A stretch of 32,152 nucleotides of DNA from Psychroserpens luteus (GTDB lineage: Bacteria; Bacteroidota; Bacteroidia; Flavobacteriales; Flavobacteriaceae), in the NCBI RefSeq assembly GCF_015319355.1, contig NZ_JADILU010000013.1, positions 1 through 32,152 of the forward strand. The letters are read 5' to 3'. Numbering within the stretch: the stretch's first letter is position 1; every line of letters begins with the position of its first letter. Positions 7,330 through 15,914 of the stretch are shown here, piece after piece. The notes under the pieces were generated by a model. It did no database searches and was not told the origin of the DNA. It worked only from the letters and a program-made list of their open reading frames with translations. Position numbers and translations under genes: made by a program.

Positions 7330-7356
7330 TTTACTTGGTTGGTTTAAATTACTGGC

Positions 7357-7399
7357 AACAATGGGATATACGCTATAGTCTATATCCACACTATAACGC
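7357..7399 (-). repeat. Short-type attC-like site at the upstream end of array 1 (degenerate)
   Basis: After the closing AAC of the last unit comes GGATATA, a 10-nt loop, and TATATCC followed by ACA. The stem and the ATATCCACA word match the 45-bp sites of array 2. The expected closing GTT is absent, so this is either a degenerate site or the fixed end of the array (an attI counterpart). It is the only short-type site in array 1. Confidence 0.45.
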
Positions 7400-7488
7400 T
7401 AATTTAGTAAATCTTTAAATGGTAGAAGTCATTTAATGTAGTAAGTTGCTGTGTGCAAGCAAATAAACCACAAACTCTTTTGTGATTT

Positions 7489-8463
7489 TTATGGATTGTC
7501 CAACTTTCGAACCCCTAATTTTGTTGCAACTATGCTGATTATTAGTATTTGTGTGGCATGAAACAACATGAGTGGTAATAATATTATACCAATAGATGCC
7601 ATATTCCCAAACAGTATTTTTGAAAAAACGGTACCATGTACTAATGATTTTTTAGTACCACAAAACTGTGCTGTAATTTGATCCTCTTTATTGAGATGTA
7701 TTTTTTTAGCCAAAAGCCCAGTAAGATAAAAGGCTGTTAAAAACAGTAGAATAACACCAACTAAAATGGCTATTAAATCTAAAATAGAGACAGAACTGAA
7801 TATGTTATCTTCAAAAGATTGAGCAAAGCTTTTGTAAATGATTAATAGTATAATGGATTTATCAAATAGGGTAAGTTTACTACTATGCTTTTGTGCAAAG
7901 CTACCAAAGAAGCGGTTTAAAAGAAGCCCTATTATAACAGGTACAATTATCTGGACAATAAGTTTAATATAGATGTCTGTAAAATCAAATTCTGTTTCTA
8001 TATCATTCACAAATAGTCCCATCCATAATGGTGTAAGAACAATACCGATAATTCCAGAGATACTGGCATTAAAAATAGCTGCAGGTATATTTCCTTTTGC
8101 CATGGAGACCATGACGACAGAAGAGGATACCGTTGATGGCAAAGCAGCCAAGAAAAAGAACGCCAACCAAATGGTTTCTTGTTCTTCATTTTGAATGAAT
8201 GGATGTACTAATAAAACTAGTAAAGGAAAAATTAAAAAGGTAGAGGCTTGCACTAATAAATGTAATTTCCAGTTTTTAAGCCCTTCTTTTAATTGTCTAG
8301 GGTTTAATTTAAGTCCGTAGAAAAAGAAGATAAGGGAAATACCTATAGTGCTAATCGTGTTGATAGGAATTTTACTGTCTTGTGTTCCCCATTGAGGGAA
8401 TATATAAGCTACTGCTATCGCAACTATAATGAACAGAACGAACTTATCAATCTTTATTTTCAT
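7489..8463 (-). CDS. Bile acid:sodium symporter family protein (SBF-like)
   Basis: A 324-residue, very hydrophobic protein with about nine or ten transmembrane helices. The helical layout and motifs (FFFYGLKLNPRQLKEGL, FFLAALPSTVSSSVVMVSMAKGN, FCGTKKSLVHGT) fit the SBF-like (YfeH-type) branch of the bile acid:sodium symporter superfamily, sodium-coupled carriers of organic anions in the inner membrane. The substrate cannot be told from sequence. The open frame extends 43 codons further upstream, but I chose the ATG at 8461-8463 because it is preceded by AAAAAGG and begins a typical first helix. It is a single gene bordering the left array. Its stop is about 90 bp from the degenerate site, and it seems to be the first core gene. 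Confidence 0.85.
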   Translation of the reverse strand: MKIKIDKFVLFIIVAIAVAYIFPQWGTQDSKIPINTISTIGISLIFFFYGLKLNPRQLKEGLKNWKLHLLVQASTFLIFPLLVLLVHPFIQNEEQETIWLAFFFLAALPSTVSSSVVMVSMAKGNIPAAIFNASISGIIGIVLTPLWMGLFVNDIETEFDFTDIYIKLIVQIIVPVIIGLLLNRFFGSFAQKHSSKLTLFDKSIILLIIYKSFAQSFEDNIFSSVSILDLIAILVGVILLFLTAFYLTGLLAKKIHLNKEDQITAQFCGTKKSLVHGTVFSKILFGNMASIGIILLPLMLFHATQILIISIVATKLGVRKLDNP

Positions 8464-8621
8464 GCATAACCTTTTTGACAAATAACTAACTTTTATTTCA
8501 TATAGATTGTTAAGGTTTTTTTTCTTTCTCAAGATTTTAGATAACAACCAAAATAGAGTATTAGTGCATCTTTTATAATTTTGATGAAGCACAGTAAGGT
8601 CTTAAGAAGTGTAAATTAGAT

Positions 8622-9953
8622 TTACAATAGTCCTCGAGCTTTAATCTCTAAATATTTATTAATGGTATCAATAGTTAAATCTTGTGGAGAGGTTAAGATA
8701 GACTGAATGCCATATTTTTGAAGTTCGTTGACAATCAATCGTTTTTCAAAAGCAAATTTCTCTGCAATGACCTTATCATAGGCTTGCTGTACGGTTTCTG
8801 ATTTTTTAGTAATAAGAGTATTGAGCTCTGTATTTTTAAAGAAGATAACAACGAGCAAGTGACTTTTAGCGATTCCTTTTAAATAAGGTAATTGTCTATG
8901 CAAACTGTCTAAAGTTTCAAAATTAGTATAAAGGAGCATTAAACTTCGTTGTGTGATGTTTCGTTTAACATCTGCGTAGAGCCTGCTGTAATCACTTTCA
9001 TAGAAATCTGTACTCACATTATAGAGCGTTTCTAAAATGAGGTTCATTTGAGAGGTACGACGCTCTGCAACCACAATATTTTCTACTTTCTTAGAAAAAG
9101 CTAAAATTCCTGCTTTATCTTGTTTTTTTAAAGCCACATTAGAAATCACTAACGATGCATTTATGGCATAATCGAGAAGTGTTAATCCGTCAAAAGGCAT
9201 TTTCATTACACGACCTTTATCAATAATAGAATAGACAGGTTGTGATTTTTCGTCTTGAAATTGATTCACCATCAATTGGTTTCGCTTTGCGGTTGCTTTC
9301 CAGTTTATGGTTCGTAAATCATCACCCAACACATAATCTTTAATTTGCTCAAACTCCATGGTATGACCAATCTTCCGGATTTTCTTAATCCCATATTGAT
9401 GCAAATTATTACTTATGGCAATCAAATCGTACTTACGCAATTGCATAAAACTAGGGTAGGTTGGTACCATTGCATTATCTTCGGAAATGAACCGTCTCGA
9501 AATAAGTCCAAAGACCGAAGTAACGTAAATGTTCAACTTTCCGAAGTGATACTCACCACGTTCTACAGGACGTAATTTGTATTCTATTTCCGAAGAACTC
9601 GACGCTTCTAATTTTCGTTCTATACTAAAATCTCTAACTTGGAATTGCACAGGTACTTCATCAATAATCGTCACATTAACATTAAACGTGTAATAGTTAC
9701 TGATAACTAGGTTTACAGGATTCTCATCACCATTAGAAAATTTCTCTGGTAATACACGCTTGCCTTTAACTCCGTTTTTAGCAGCAAATAGGATGATCGT
9801 GTCTAAAATAGTGAGCATTGCTAATAATAAAACCAACAATTTAACAATCGCAAAACCTCTTGGGAAAATAAAACTCAAAACAAACAAAACAATGATGGCA
9901 ATGCATGCATAGAAAAATCTGTTTTGAAGAAAAAATGGTTTTATACGTTTCAA
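8622..9953 (-). CDS. DUF58 domain protein (MoxR-associated)
   Basis: A 443-residue protein with two N-terminal transmembrane helices (about residues 12-57). A beta-rich region follows, and then the DUF58 signature DDLRTINWKATAKR (211-224). The remainder resembles a degenerate von Willebrand A-type domain. DUF58 proteins are regularly encoded next to MoxR AAA+ ATPases and are thought to be their partners or substrates in assembling or activating envelope complexes. It is the last gene of the cluster that begins with SpoIIM at 15034, separated from moxR by 118 bp. The spacing allows a separate promoter, but I see no clear TAnnTTTG. Confidence 0.9.
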   Translation of the reverse strand: MKRIKPFFLQNRFFYACIAIIVLFVLSFIFPRGFAIVKLLVLLLAMLTILDTIILFAAKNGVKGKRVLPEKFSNGDENPVNLVISNYYTFNVNVTIIDEVPVQFQVRDFSIERKLEASSSSEIEYKLRPVERGEYHFGKLNIYVTSVFGLISRRFISEDNAMVPTYPSFMQLRKYDLIAISNNLHQYGIKKIRKIGHTMEFEQIKDYVLGDDLRTINWKATAKRNQLMVNQFQDEKSQPVYSIIDKGRVMKMPFDGLTLLDYAINASLVISNVALKKQDKAGILAFSKKVENIVVAERRTSQMNLILETLYNVSTDFYESDYSRLYADVKRNITQRSLMLLYTNFETLDSLHRQLPYLKGIAKSHLLVVIFFKNTELNTLITKKSETVQQAYDKVIAEKFAFEKRLIVNELQKYGIQSILTSPQDLTIDTINKYLEIKARGLL

Positions 9954-10071
9954 AAAAATGTGTATTTGTTTGTTGTTAAGTATTGATAATCAGTAAATTA
10001 AAATGTGATCTATCTCAAATAGAAGTTAGCCAAATCCAATCCCTAAGAATACTGTTAACTTCCAGATATTT

Positions 10072-11175
10072 CTACCTAGGGATTTCTACAGCTTCAATAA
10101 TCTGCTTAATGATCTGTTTAGTCGTTACACCTTCCATTTCGCGTTCTGGTGTGACTATGACACGATGTTGCAATACTGGTATTGCAGAGCGTTTAATGTC
10201 TTCTGGTGTTACAAAATCTCGTCCGTCCATGGCAGCAAATGCTTTACTGGCTTTTAATATAGCAATAGATGCTCTTGGTGAAGCGCCTAAGTATAAAAAC
10301 GGATTGTTACGTGTGTTCACAATCATATCTGCAATGTATTTGATGAGATGTGATTCTACTTTGATTTGCTCTACTAAACCTTGAAATTTAATAATTTGAG
10401 TAGCACTCAAATGTGCAGTAACTTGATCTGTTTTGCCTTTACCTTGTAAATTATGTTCTCGATTTAAGATTTCTACTTCCTCATCAATATTAGGGTAATC
10501 AATGTCTATTTTAAATAAGAAACGGTCTAATTGTGCTTCTGGTAAACGGTACGTTCCTTCTTGTTCTACTGGGTTTTGAGTTGCTAGAACAATAAAAGGT
10601 AATTCCATTTTGTATTTATTACCATCAATGGTAACTTGGCGTTCTTCCATCACTTCAAATAAAGCAGCTTGCGTTTTTGCAGGAGCTCTGTTGATCTCAT
10701 CAATAAGTATCATATTAGAAAAAATCGGACCTTGTTTAAAATCAAACTCAGAGTTTTTCATATTAAAAACAGATGTACCCAATATATCACTTGGCATTAA
10801 ATCTGGTGTAAACTGAATCCTGCTAAATCCAACATCCAACGATTTTGCTAATAACTTAGCCGAAATCGTTTTTGCAACTCCTGGAACACCTTCAATAAGT
10901 GAATGACCATTGGCAAGAATAGACGCAATGAGCATGTCTATCATTCCTTTTTGACCAACAATAACTTTGCTTATTTCACCTTTTATTAACGCAATACCTT
11001 CTTGAAGCTCGCTTAAATCAATACGATTTGTAAAGCTAAGATCACTTGGTGTAGTTTCAATGTTTTGCAAAGGTTCAATAGATGCTGCTGCGTTTGGATC
11101 TCCCAATAACGACTCATCAAATTGGTCTGTATTTGGTGTTAAATCTTCGTTTTTGTTGTCGTCTAAATGTTCCAT
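10072..11175 (-). CDS. MoxR family AAA+ ATPase
   Basis: A 367-residue cytoplasmic AAA+ ATPase. Visible motifs are Walker A GVPGVAKT (96-103), Walker B MILIDEINRAP (155-165), and the sensor region LATQNPVEQEGTYRLPEAQLDRFLFK. The AAA_lid domain follows, with GASPRASIAILKASKAFAAMDGRDFVTPEDI near the C-terminus. MoxR ATPases act as chaperones with DUF58 or VWA partners. The first 50 residues are acidic and low in complexity. The gene starts 3 bp after the DUF4350 gene ends, so the two are translated from the same operon mRNA. Confidence 0.95.
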   Translation of the reverse strand: MEHLDDNKNEDLTPNTDQFDESLLGDPNAAASIEPLQNIETTPSDLSFTNRIDLSELQEGIALIKGEISKVIVGQKGMIDMLIASILANGHSLIEGVPGVAKTISAKLLAKSLDVGFSRIQFTPDLMPSDILGTSVFNMKNSEFDFKQGPIFSNMILIDEINRAPAKTQAALFEVMEERQVTIDGNKYKMELPFIVLATQNPVEQEGTYRLPEAQLDRFLFKIDIDYPNIDEEVEILNREHNLQGKGKTDQVTAHLSATQIIKFQGLVEQIKVESHLIKYIADMIVNTRNNPFLYLGASPRASIAILKASKAFAAMDGRDFVTPEDIKRSAIPVLQHRVIVTPEREMEGVTTKQIIKQIIEAVEIPR

Positions 11176-11178
11176 AAT

Positions 11179-12375
11179 TTATGTTGTATAAAAATCTTCA
11201 ATAGCATTATTTAATCGTAATAAATCGGCTTCATTACAAAATGTTTTTGCTTTTAAATATGCAATCAGGTTAATTAATTCTTTAATATCATCTTTATCTT
11301 TTCCAGATTTTAAAGACAAATTCTTTACAAACTTTTCATCTAAGATTTGAGTGTCTAAATAATAGACACGCCTTATATACTCTAAGAAATATGTGATTTT
11401 TTTCTCAATTAAATTGTCATGATCTTTGGTTTCGTAATATAAATTACCAATTGTTTTGGTGAAATCTACGGTCGTGTTTTTTAATGGTTCTTTGACCTCG
11501 ACAATACGTTGTCGCCTCTTAGCATTAAAAATCATAAATAAAATAGTTGTGATGAGCGTTAAATACCAAGCCCAACGTAATGCTGGCTGACTAAAAATAA
11601 AACGCAATGGTGAACTGCCTAATTCTTTTCCAAATTTGTTTCTAGAATCAAAAAAGAGGGTATCATCATTAAGATAAGACATCACACTAGATGCATATTT
11701 GCGATTATCTTTTTTAAGTAAATGGTAATTTGTAAATACTACAGGTTGCAAATGCAGATAAAAATTACCAGTTCCCCAAGGTACTTCTATAAAATTAGTA
11801 TAGGTGCTATCTTCAAATTTTTGATGCCCTAAAACGATTGTGTTGAGCGTGTCAATTTTTGAGAAATAAATGTTATTTAATCCTTTTTCTACGGAAATAG
11901 AATCACTTTCAAAAGCAGGATTTGTAAACGTGAATTCTGCTTTGCCTTTAAATGAATATTCATTTTGTATGTGAAATCCTAAAGAATCTAAAAGACGTTC
12001 TGGAAAGTGATTACTTGATATAAAGATGTCATTGCCATGTGATGCAAAATCTAATAATTCTTGAGCAGATGAGTTATCTAAATTAGGATATTCATCTATT
12101 ACAACATATGTTCCAGTGGTTAAATAAGTGCTGTCTTCCCAAGTGTAGTAATCATCAAAATATTGATAAGGTGTTACTTTAATATCATGCACTTTACTTT
12201 CTGGGAACATGTTGGTTAGTTCTTCGTAAAAAACAAATGTACCGTACGGTATTTTTTGAGTTTCATTGTATGTTTTTTTCCAGTTTATAGGAGCAGGTGT
12301 TGAGAATTCTATAGCAATAATTCCAACAAAAAGCAGTATTAAAATCCCGACGTATATTTTTAATGTTCTACTCAT
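11179..12375 (-). CDS. DUF4350 domain-containing membrane protein
   Basis: A 398-residue protein with one N-terminal transmembrane helix (about 5-23), a periplasmic domain of about 230 residues, and a second helix near residues 262-285 (RWAWYLTLITTILFMIFNAKRRQR), followed by a helical cytoplasmic tail. The N-terminal WKKTYNETQKIPYGTFVFYEEL and the later YVVIDEYPNLDNSSAQELLDF fit DUF4350, a family found with DUF4129 and MoxR genes in Bacteroidota. The domain resembles glutamine-amidotransferase-like folds but carries no evident catalytic triad. Its start overlaps the stop of the upstream DUF4129 gene by 4 bp, which implies translational coupling. Confidence 0.85.
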   Translation of the reverse strand: MSRTLKIYVGILILLFVGIIAIEFSTPAPINWKKTYNETQKIPYGTFVFYEELTNMFPESKVHDIKVTPYQYFDDYYTWEDSTYLTTGTYVVIDEYPNLDNSSAQELLDFASHGNDIFISSNHFPERLLDSLGFHIQNEYSFKGKAEFTFTNPAFESDSISVEKGLNNIYFSKIDTLNTIVLGHQKFEDSTYTNFIEVPWGTGNFYLHLQPVVFTNYHLLKKDNRKYASSVMSYLNDDTLFFDSRNKFGKELGSSPLRFIFSQPALRWAWYLTLITTILFMIFNAKRRQRIVEVKEPLKNTTVDFTKTIGNLYYETKDHDNLIEKKITYFLEYIRRVYYLDTQILDEKFVKNLSLKSGKDKDDIKELINLIAYLKAKTFCNEADLLRLNNAIEDFYTT

Positions 12376-13139
12376 TTCTTAACTGTTTTTAAAAATTGAG
12401 TAAATGCTTTTTTAGCCTTTTCAAATTGAGTGTCATCAATATCAAACTCTCCATACCAGATATAATTATAAAGGTATGAGGTATATGAAAATTCTTCTTT
12501 TGTGTCTTTGTTTTCGATTTCTAAATGGTAATCGCTATTGGTTTTCTCTACATCATAATCTATGATTTCTGCTTCAGAAAGCGTCTTCAATAACCACAAG
12601 TAATAATATCTAATAGCGAGTCTGTGATTGTTTCCTTTTTCAGCTTCTGCGATGAGTGATTTAAAATCGGTTTCGTAAATATTATTCTCAATATCTGTAA
12701 CAGGAATAATAGATTTATCGCTAGACTTTCCGAAGACCCAATTACCTTCTTTATTGATAATCGCCTTAACAATAAAGAATACGACCAACAGAAAAATGAC
12801 CACATAAAAAATCTTCAATGCAATATCAGTAAAATCTGAAGCTTGAGCATCACTATTGAAATCAAATAAATCCTTGAAAAAATCTGATAACCATTGTTTA
12901 AATCTAGACCACCATCCAGAGTTCTCTACATTACGTTCATAGATAAACTCATTACCGTCATATTTATCTTTTAGATTGTCATATTCTCGTTTGTTGATAG
13001 GTTCAGTATCAATGTAAACAGAATCTTGCATGGTTTGTAATCGCGTTGTGGTATCTAGAGTTATGGCATTTGCATGCGATGAGATACCGAAGAAAAAAAG
13101 GACGATATGTAAGAAAAATAATCTATTCACCAGATCCAA
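12372..13139 (-). CDS. DUF4129 domain-containing membrane protein
   Basis: A 255-residue protein with an N-terminal signal or helix (1-25), a periplasmic stretch, a transmembrane helix at about 107-127 (IALKIFYVVIFLLVVFFIVK), and a C-terminal cytoplasmic domain. The segment NHRLAIRYYYLWLLKTLSEAEII followed by YNYIWYGEFDIDDTQFEKAK is typical of the DUF4129 C-terminal domain. Members occur with DUF58/MoxR clusters and are of unknown biochemical role. The gene overlaps the upstream membrane protein gene by 17 bp and the downstream DUF4350 gene by 4 bp. Confidence 0.8.
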   Translation of the reverse strand: MDLVNRLFFLHIVLFFFGISSHANAITLDTTTRLQTMQDSVYIDTEPINKREYDNLKDKYDGNEFIYERNVENSGWWSRFKQWLSDFFKDLFDFNSDAQASDFTDIALKIFYVVIFLLVVFFIVKAIINKEGNWVFGKSSDKSIIPVTDIENNIYETDFKSLIAEAEKGNNHRLAIRYYYLWLLKTLSEAEIIDYDVEKTNSDYHLEIENKDTKEEFSYTSYLYNYIWYGEFDIDDTQFEKAKKAFTQFLKTVKK

Positions 13140-14064
13140 TTAAATCAATATCGCTTTTGGTATTGATATTTTCATTATCTTCTTTAAGACTGTAATACAC
13201 CACACCTTGATTGAGTTGTAAAATGACATTGAGAATACTACTTACTAGAAATGTCAACATAAAAATAGCTAGCATCATTACAGTCATGGTTTTTTGGATG
13301 GCCATTGGTTCTGGTCCTAAATTGGTGTCTATGTCTGTAAACAGATTAACCATCCCAAAAATATAAGGGATTAGTGCAATCACATTTTGTGCGATATAGC
13401 TCATTAAATAAAAGAGTCCGACACAGCCAATTGCTGCCCAAAATTTTGAGCTCATCATTTGCCAAGAGTATCCAAAACTGTCCCAAATACCGCGTTTTCC
13501 ATCAAGATATTCCATAAGCGTGCCTTGATAAAATAAACTTACAGCACCTATGACCAAAGGCCATCCAAGGATCCCTATAATCGTAATGGTGAGTACAAAA
13601 ATTAATATACCAGCACTAATTGTTACAGGTATTGCGACAACTATTCCGCAGAGTAAAAAAATAAATATTTTGCCAATATTGGCTTTATAAGTGTTGATAA
13701 TATCTGTTGCTGTGAAATTTTTGCCATCATGTTGGGTATATAATTTCAAGTATATAGGAACGTAAGAATACGAAATCACAGTAGCAATTAAACCTACGAT
13801 GATGAACACGAATAATAGTAATATAAATATGCCAGAGTTTTGATTCATGTATTCATCCAAAGCAGAAGTGTTTCCATTTATTAAGCCCCCAAAAAGAACT
13901 TCGGTATAGAATTTACTAAAAAAGTAACCTATAACGATGAGGATCAATAAGAAAATCCCATTAATAATAAAAAAGTGCTTAAACAAGTGTTTTCCATTTT
14001 GTTTTAAAAACGCAAACGTATCTTGAAAGTACTCACCAAAGCCTCTAGATTTATATAACTGCAT
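13123..14064 (-). CDS. Multi-pass membrane protein of the SpoIIM/MoxR cluster
   Basis: A 313-residue integral membrane protein with about six or seven hydrophobic helices and glycine-rich loops. It begins MQLYKSRGFGEYFQDTFAFLKQNGKHLFKH, a pattern seen in the membrane protein regularly encoded between SpoIIM and DUF4129 genes in flavobacteria. No enzymatic motif is present and I cannot assign a named function; DUF4013- or DUF975-like proteins have a comparable build. It overlaps the spoIIM-like gene by 14 bp and the DUF4129 gene by 17 bp, so it is firmly part of the operon. Confidence 0.75.
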   Translation of the reverse strand: MQLYKSRGFGEYFQDTFAFLKQNGKHLFKHFFIINGIFLLILIVIGYFFSKFYTEVLFGGLINGNTSALDEYMNQNSGIFILLLFVFIIVGLIATVISYSYVPIYLKLYTQHDGKNFTATDIINTYKANIGKIFIFLLCGIVVAIPVTISAGILIFVLTITIIGILGWPLVIGAVSLFYQGTLMEYLDGKRGIWDSFGYSWQMMSSKFWAAIGCVGLFYLMSYIAQNVIALIPYIFGMVNLFTDIDTNLGPEPMAIQKTMTVMMLAIFMLTFLVSSILNVILQLNQGVVYYSLKEDNENINTKSDIDLIGSGE

Positions 14065-15034
14065 GTAGGTTTTTTAATTTTTTATTGAGTATAAATGGGT
14101 AAATTAAATAGTAATATGAAATCAAACTTAATGTTATTAAAATAATCCCAACCGATAACCAATTAGGCATCGTGTTAGAATATCTCGTGACATAACCTTC
14201 TAAAAATCCTGCTGCAATGGTAAAAGGGAAGGTGCTTATTAAAATTTTCACACCATTTTTTACACCCATTTTAAAAGAGACTTTTCTAGAGTATGTTTTT
14301 GGAAATAGAATACTAGCTCCTAAGATTAATCCTGCAGCACCTTCAATGACGATGGCGAAAATTTCCATAGAACCATGAATCCAAATCCCACGAACACTTT
14401 CCCAAAGTACACCTTCTTGATAGAAAAAATATTGGAAAGCTCCAACCATAATACCATTAATTAACATGTAATATGCGGTTCCCAGTCCTCCAAAAATGCC
14501 CAATACAAATGAATTTATACCAACTCTAATATTATTTATGGTAATACCAATTGCACTTCCCCATGTACTTCCGCTTTTATAAACAGCAACGGGATCTCCA
14601 GCTTCTATGTTCTCCAAACTCATATTCACATATCCATCACCTAAAATTAATCTCACAAAAGAATCATCATAGGCAGCAGAAAGCGCTCCTATAGATACAA
14701 AACTTAAGAATATGGCGAATGCATAGTAGATGTAGCGTCTATATTCATAAACAATCAAAGGGACTTCAATCTTCCAGAAATGTAGGAATCTATTCGTGTC
14801 TTCGCGTTTGGTTTTATAAATTTTTTGAAATGCTTTAGCTGCTAAGTTGTTTAAATAAAGAATTGTTTTACTTTTGGGATAGTAAGTTTGAGCGTAAGAC
14901 AGATCATTTACTAACTGAATATAAAGTGATGCTAATTCATCAGGGTTTTTTAGAGTTTTTCCAAAAATAGCCTTTTCAAAATTTAGCCATTTTTCTTTAT
15001 TTTGTTTTATAAAAGCCACTTCTCTCATACGCAT
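14051..15034 (-). CDS. SpoIIM family (stage II sporulation protein M-like) membrane protein
   Basis: A 327-residue protein with a cytoplasmic N-terminal region of about 100 residues and five or so transmembrane helices. The glycine-rich motifs NNIRVGINSFVLGIFGGLGT and WIHGSMEIFAIVIEGAAGL are the core of the SpoIIM/DUF95 family. Non-sporulating bacteria use this family in other membrane complexes; here it heads the MoxR/DUF58 cluster. The gene begins 17 bp from the divergent RDD gene, so its promoter must overlap that gene's 5' end. Two in-frame ATGs (15034, 15028) are possible starts. Confidence 0.88.
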   Translation of the reverse strand: MRMREVAFIKQNKEKWLNFEKAIFGKTLKNPDELASLYIQLVNDLSYAQTYYPKSKTILYLNNLAAKAFQKIYKTKREDTNRFLHFWKIEVPLIVYEYRRYIYYAFAIFLSFVSIGALSAAYDDSFVRLILGDGYVNMSLENIEAGDPVAVYKSGSTWGSAIGITINNIRVGINSFVLGIFGGLGTAYYMLINGIMVGAFQYFFYQEGVLWESVRGIWIHGSMEIFAIVIEGAAGLILGASILFPKTYSRKVSFKMGVKNGVKILISTFPFTIAAGFLEGYVTRYSNTMPNWLSVGIILITLSLISYYYLIYPFILNKKLKNLHAVI

Positions 15035-15051
15035 TCAAATTAAAGCAATTA

Positions 15052-15813
15052 ATGGTAGAGTTACAAATAAATACGACACAAAACGTTAATATAAATTTCA
15101 TCGCAGCAAGTGTTGGTGAACGTATTTTAGCTTATATTATTGATTGGGTTATAAAGGTTGCTTACATCGTAGTCGCATTTCAAATTGTGTTTAACTTATT
15201 TGATTGGCACGATGCTATTGATGATATGGATGTATGGTCTCAAACAGCCATTTATATGAGTTTTCTTCTTCCTGTAATGTTTTATTCTCTAGTATTAGAA
15301 TCTTTACTTAATGGGCAAACCATCGGTAAAAGAATTATGAAAATTCAAGTCGTAAAGATTGATGGTTATCAAGCAGGAATAGGAGATTATTTAATCCGTT
15401 GGTTTTTTAGAATTGTAGATTTGAATATGTTATCTGGTATCATTGCGCTTATAGCAATTGTGACTAGTAAAAAGAGTCAGCGTTTGGGAGATATGACAGC
15501 AGGGACCTCTGTGATTACACTAAAAAACAATGTGAATATCAGTCATACTATTTTAGAAGAATTGGAGGATAGCTATGTGCCAACGTATCCTAATGTGATT
15601 AAATTATCAGATAATGATGCTCGTATCATTAAAGATACATTCGTGAGAGCAAAAGCTGCCAGAGATTATGAAACGCTCATCAAATTACGAACTAAAATTG
15701 TACAGGTCGTAGAGATTAAAGATTTTAATGGAAGCGATATGGAATTTGTGGATACCATCCTAAAAGATTATAATTATTATACGCAAGGGAGTTTTGTCTC
15801 AAAAACGTTTTAA
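15052..15813 (+). CDS. RDD family membrane protein
   Basis: A 253-residue protein. The N-terminal half is an RDD domain: SVGERILAYIIDW (the Arg-Asp-type helix), a second helix at about 67-88, the GQTIGKRIMKIQVVK motif and a third helix around residues 122-138. The C-terminal 100 residues are soluble and helical. RDD proteins are small membrane proteins, some of them implicated in ion or metabolite transport. This one is divergently paired with SpoIIM, an arrangement recurring in Bacteroidota, so it probably belongs to the same functional group (inference). A regulatory region of only 17 bp separates the two starts. Confidence 0.9.
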   Translation: MVELQINTTQNVNINFIAASVGERILAYIIDWVIKVAYIVVAFQIVFNLFDWHDAIDDMDVWSQTAIYMSFLLPVMFYSLVLESLLNGQTIGKRIMKIQVVKIDGYQAGIGDYLIRWFFRIVDLNMLSGIIALIAIVTSKKSQRLGDMTAGTSVITLKNNVNISHTILEELEDSYVPTYPNVIKLSDNDARIIKDTFVRAKAARDYETLIKLRTKIVQVVEIKDFNGSDMEFVDTILKDYNYYTQGSFVSKTF

Positions 15814-15865
15814 TTTTAACCCAATAGTTCTCTTACTGTATTTATTAAATAGTTATTTCACACTA

Positions 15866-15895
15866 TTGTTAAATCAATTACACAAACTACCTTTG
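15866..15895 (+). promoter_or_regulatory. Bacteroidota-type promoter upstream of the TRIC channel gene
   Basis: TTG at 15866-15868 is followed, after 19 bp, by TACCTTTG at 15888-15895. This matches the Bacteroidota primary sigma consensus (TTG, spacer of about 19, TAnnTTTG). The start codon lies 20 bp beyond the -7 element. Confidence 0.75.
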
Positions 15896-15914
15896 CAAAA
15901 AAAATAAATACGTC

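Larger units (their letters stand above)
218..7399 (-). mobile_element. Cassette array 1 (attC-like sites, no integrase)
   Basis: Seven consecutive units, each of one or two minus-strand genes, are separated by structured repeats at 229-418, 1701-1827, 2624-2750, 4292-4418, 5111-5233, 5766-5892 and 6346-6470. A short site-like sequence closes the upstream end at about 7357. Every unit opens with GTT plus a private word and closes with the reverse complement of that word followed by AAC. The gene products are mostly unrelated and there is no shared operon logic, as in integron cassette arrays. Neither a tyrosine recombinase nor an attI with promoter is present, so the array would depend on an integrase encoded elsewhere, or be a relic. 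Confidence 0.75.

Noticed and set aside
7330-7389. Upstream extension of the 90-residue membrane protein to the ATG at 7389
   Set aside because: It would run across the cassette boundary at 7350-7359, and the extra 20 residues are not part of a helix or signal. The internal ATG fits the pattern of neighbouring cassettes.
9983-10384. 133-codon + strand open frame over the MoxR gene
   Set aside because: It is antisense to a well-conserved AAA+ coding region; the translation shows no recognisable features.
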